Position numbers and translations under genes: made by a program | The notes under the pieces: model-generated | Database searches by the model: none | Told to the model about the DNA's origin: nothing | What the model saw: the letters and a program-made list of their open reading frames with translations, nothing else | Source: DASYQD01 sp036005845 | Lineage (GTDB): Bacteria; Acidobacteriota; Thermoanaerobaculia; Multivoradales; JAIOJS01 | DNA length: 16,016 bases | Direction: 5' to 3' | Assembly: GCA_036005845.1 (NCBI GenBank) | Contig: DASYQD010000188.1 | Span: 1 to 16,016 of the forward strand | Part shown: positions 15,525 through 16,016 of the stretch, piece after piece | Layout of the letters: each line of letters opens with the position of its first letter | How positions within the stretch are numbered: position 1 is the stretch's first letter

Positions 15525-16016
15525 TCAGTCGTTCCAGTAGCCCTGGTCTTTGTATTCCTTCAGCTTGCGCTGCAGCGTGCGCAGGCCGATACCGAGCAGG
15601 TGCGCCGCCTGCGCGCGGTGGCCGCCGGTGCGCGACAGCGTCTCGAGGATCGCCTGGCGCTCGATCGCTTCCATCGTACGCGGCGTGCCGTCGGTGCTCG
15701 GCGCGGAGGTCTCGCGGCGCACTCCCCCGCTGGTGGTGGCCACGCTGCCGCCGCCCTCGCGCAGCTCGGCCGGCAGGTCTTCGATCCCCACCACGCGGCC
15801 CTGGTGGAAGATGACGATCGTCTCGATCGCATTCTTGAGCTGCCGCACGTTGCCCGGCCAGTCGAAGGCGGCGAGCGCCTCCATCGCCTCGTGCTCGACG
15901 GTCTTGTCTTCCTTGCCGTGCTCGGCGCAGAGCTGCTTGAGGTAGTGCTCGACGAGCAACGGCACGTCGGCGCGGCGCTCGCGCAGCGGCGGGATGCGCA
16001 GCGTCACCACCTTGAG
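15525..16016 (-). CDS. Sigma-54-dependent transcriptional activator, C-terminal part (NtrC type)
   Basis: The last 163 residues of an enhancer-binding protein; the gene runs off the right edge of the window. Visible are the end of the AAA+ domain, with VVTLRIPPLRERRADVPLL and FDWPGNVRQLKNAIE (the conserved W-P-G-N-V-R block), a variable linker rich in Gly, Ser and Thr, and a Fis-type helix-turn-helix: AILETLSRTGGHRAQAAHLL then GIGLRTLQRKLKEY. Such proteins use ATP to open promoters bound by sigma-54 holoenzyme, usually after phosphorylation by a sensor kinase. Whether a receiver domain is present cannot be seen here. It ends 30 bp before the 71-aa gene. Confidence 0.95.
   Translation of the reverse strand, partial: LKVVTLRIPPLRERRADVPLLVEHYLKQLCAEHGKEDKTVEHEAMEALAAFDWPGNVRQLKNAIETIVIFHQGRVVGIEDLPAELREGGGSVATTSGGVRRETSAPSTDGTPRTMEAIERQAILETLSRTGGHRAQAAHLLGIGLRTLQRKLKEYKDQGYWND

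Overview
The window is about 16 kb of very GC-rich bacterial DNA (one sampled stretch of glmM is 75% GC). Most of it is a conserved housekeeping block on the + strand. The order tilS - hpt-like - ftsH - folP - cdaA - ybbR - glmM, with pdxJ nearby, is the arrangement I know from Deltaproteobacteria-type lineages (Desulfobacterota, Myxococcota and neighbours such as Binatota). FtsH also reads like myxobacterial/deltaproteobacterial FtsH. Signal peptides and a sigma-54 activator fit a Gram-negative. I cannot place it more precisely from the sequence alone.

Layout. Positions 88-1434 hold an ECF-like sigma factor and a manganese-type superoxide dismutase, separated by a hairpin. At 1501-1577 lies a CAU-anticodon tRNA with its own likely promoter. 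Its 3' end overlaps the only standard start codon available to tilS upstream of the PP-loop. From there to 9216 runs a tight operon. TilS modifies tRNA-Ile2. A phosphoribosyltransferase-like protein has lost most of its catalytic residues. FtsH is the membrane protease. FolP makes dihydropteroate. CdaA, YbbR/CdaR and GlmM form the known c-di-AMP synthase, regulator and phosphoglucosamine mutase trio that links c-di-AMP to cell-wall precursor supply. Junctions are ATGA or GTGA overlaps or gaps of 5-50 bp.

Between glmM and pdxJ the block is interrupted. First comes a 46-codon ORF with a signal peptide and almost nothing after it. Then follows a patch of much lower GC (52-58% in two sampled stretches) with a two-helix membrane protein and an HNH nuclease domain resembling the tail of DUF262/GmrSD-type proteins. 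Last is a secreted M1-like metallopeptidase (10292-12448) that keeps the zinc site but not the GAMEN glutamate. pdxJ (12564-13292) then overlaps by GTGA with a secreted DUF2961/GH172-family protein. On the minus strand the right edge holds the C-terminal part of a sigma-54-dependent activator followed by a 71-aa protein of unknown function.

The points most worth following are the degenerate HPRT kept between tilS and ftsH, the tRNA/tilS start overlap, and the foreign membrane-HNH segment at the glmM/pdxJ junction.
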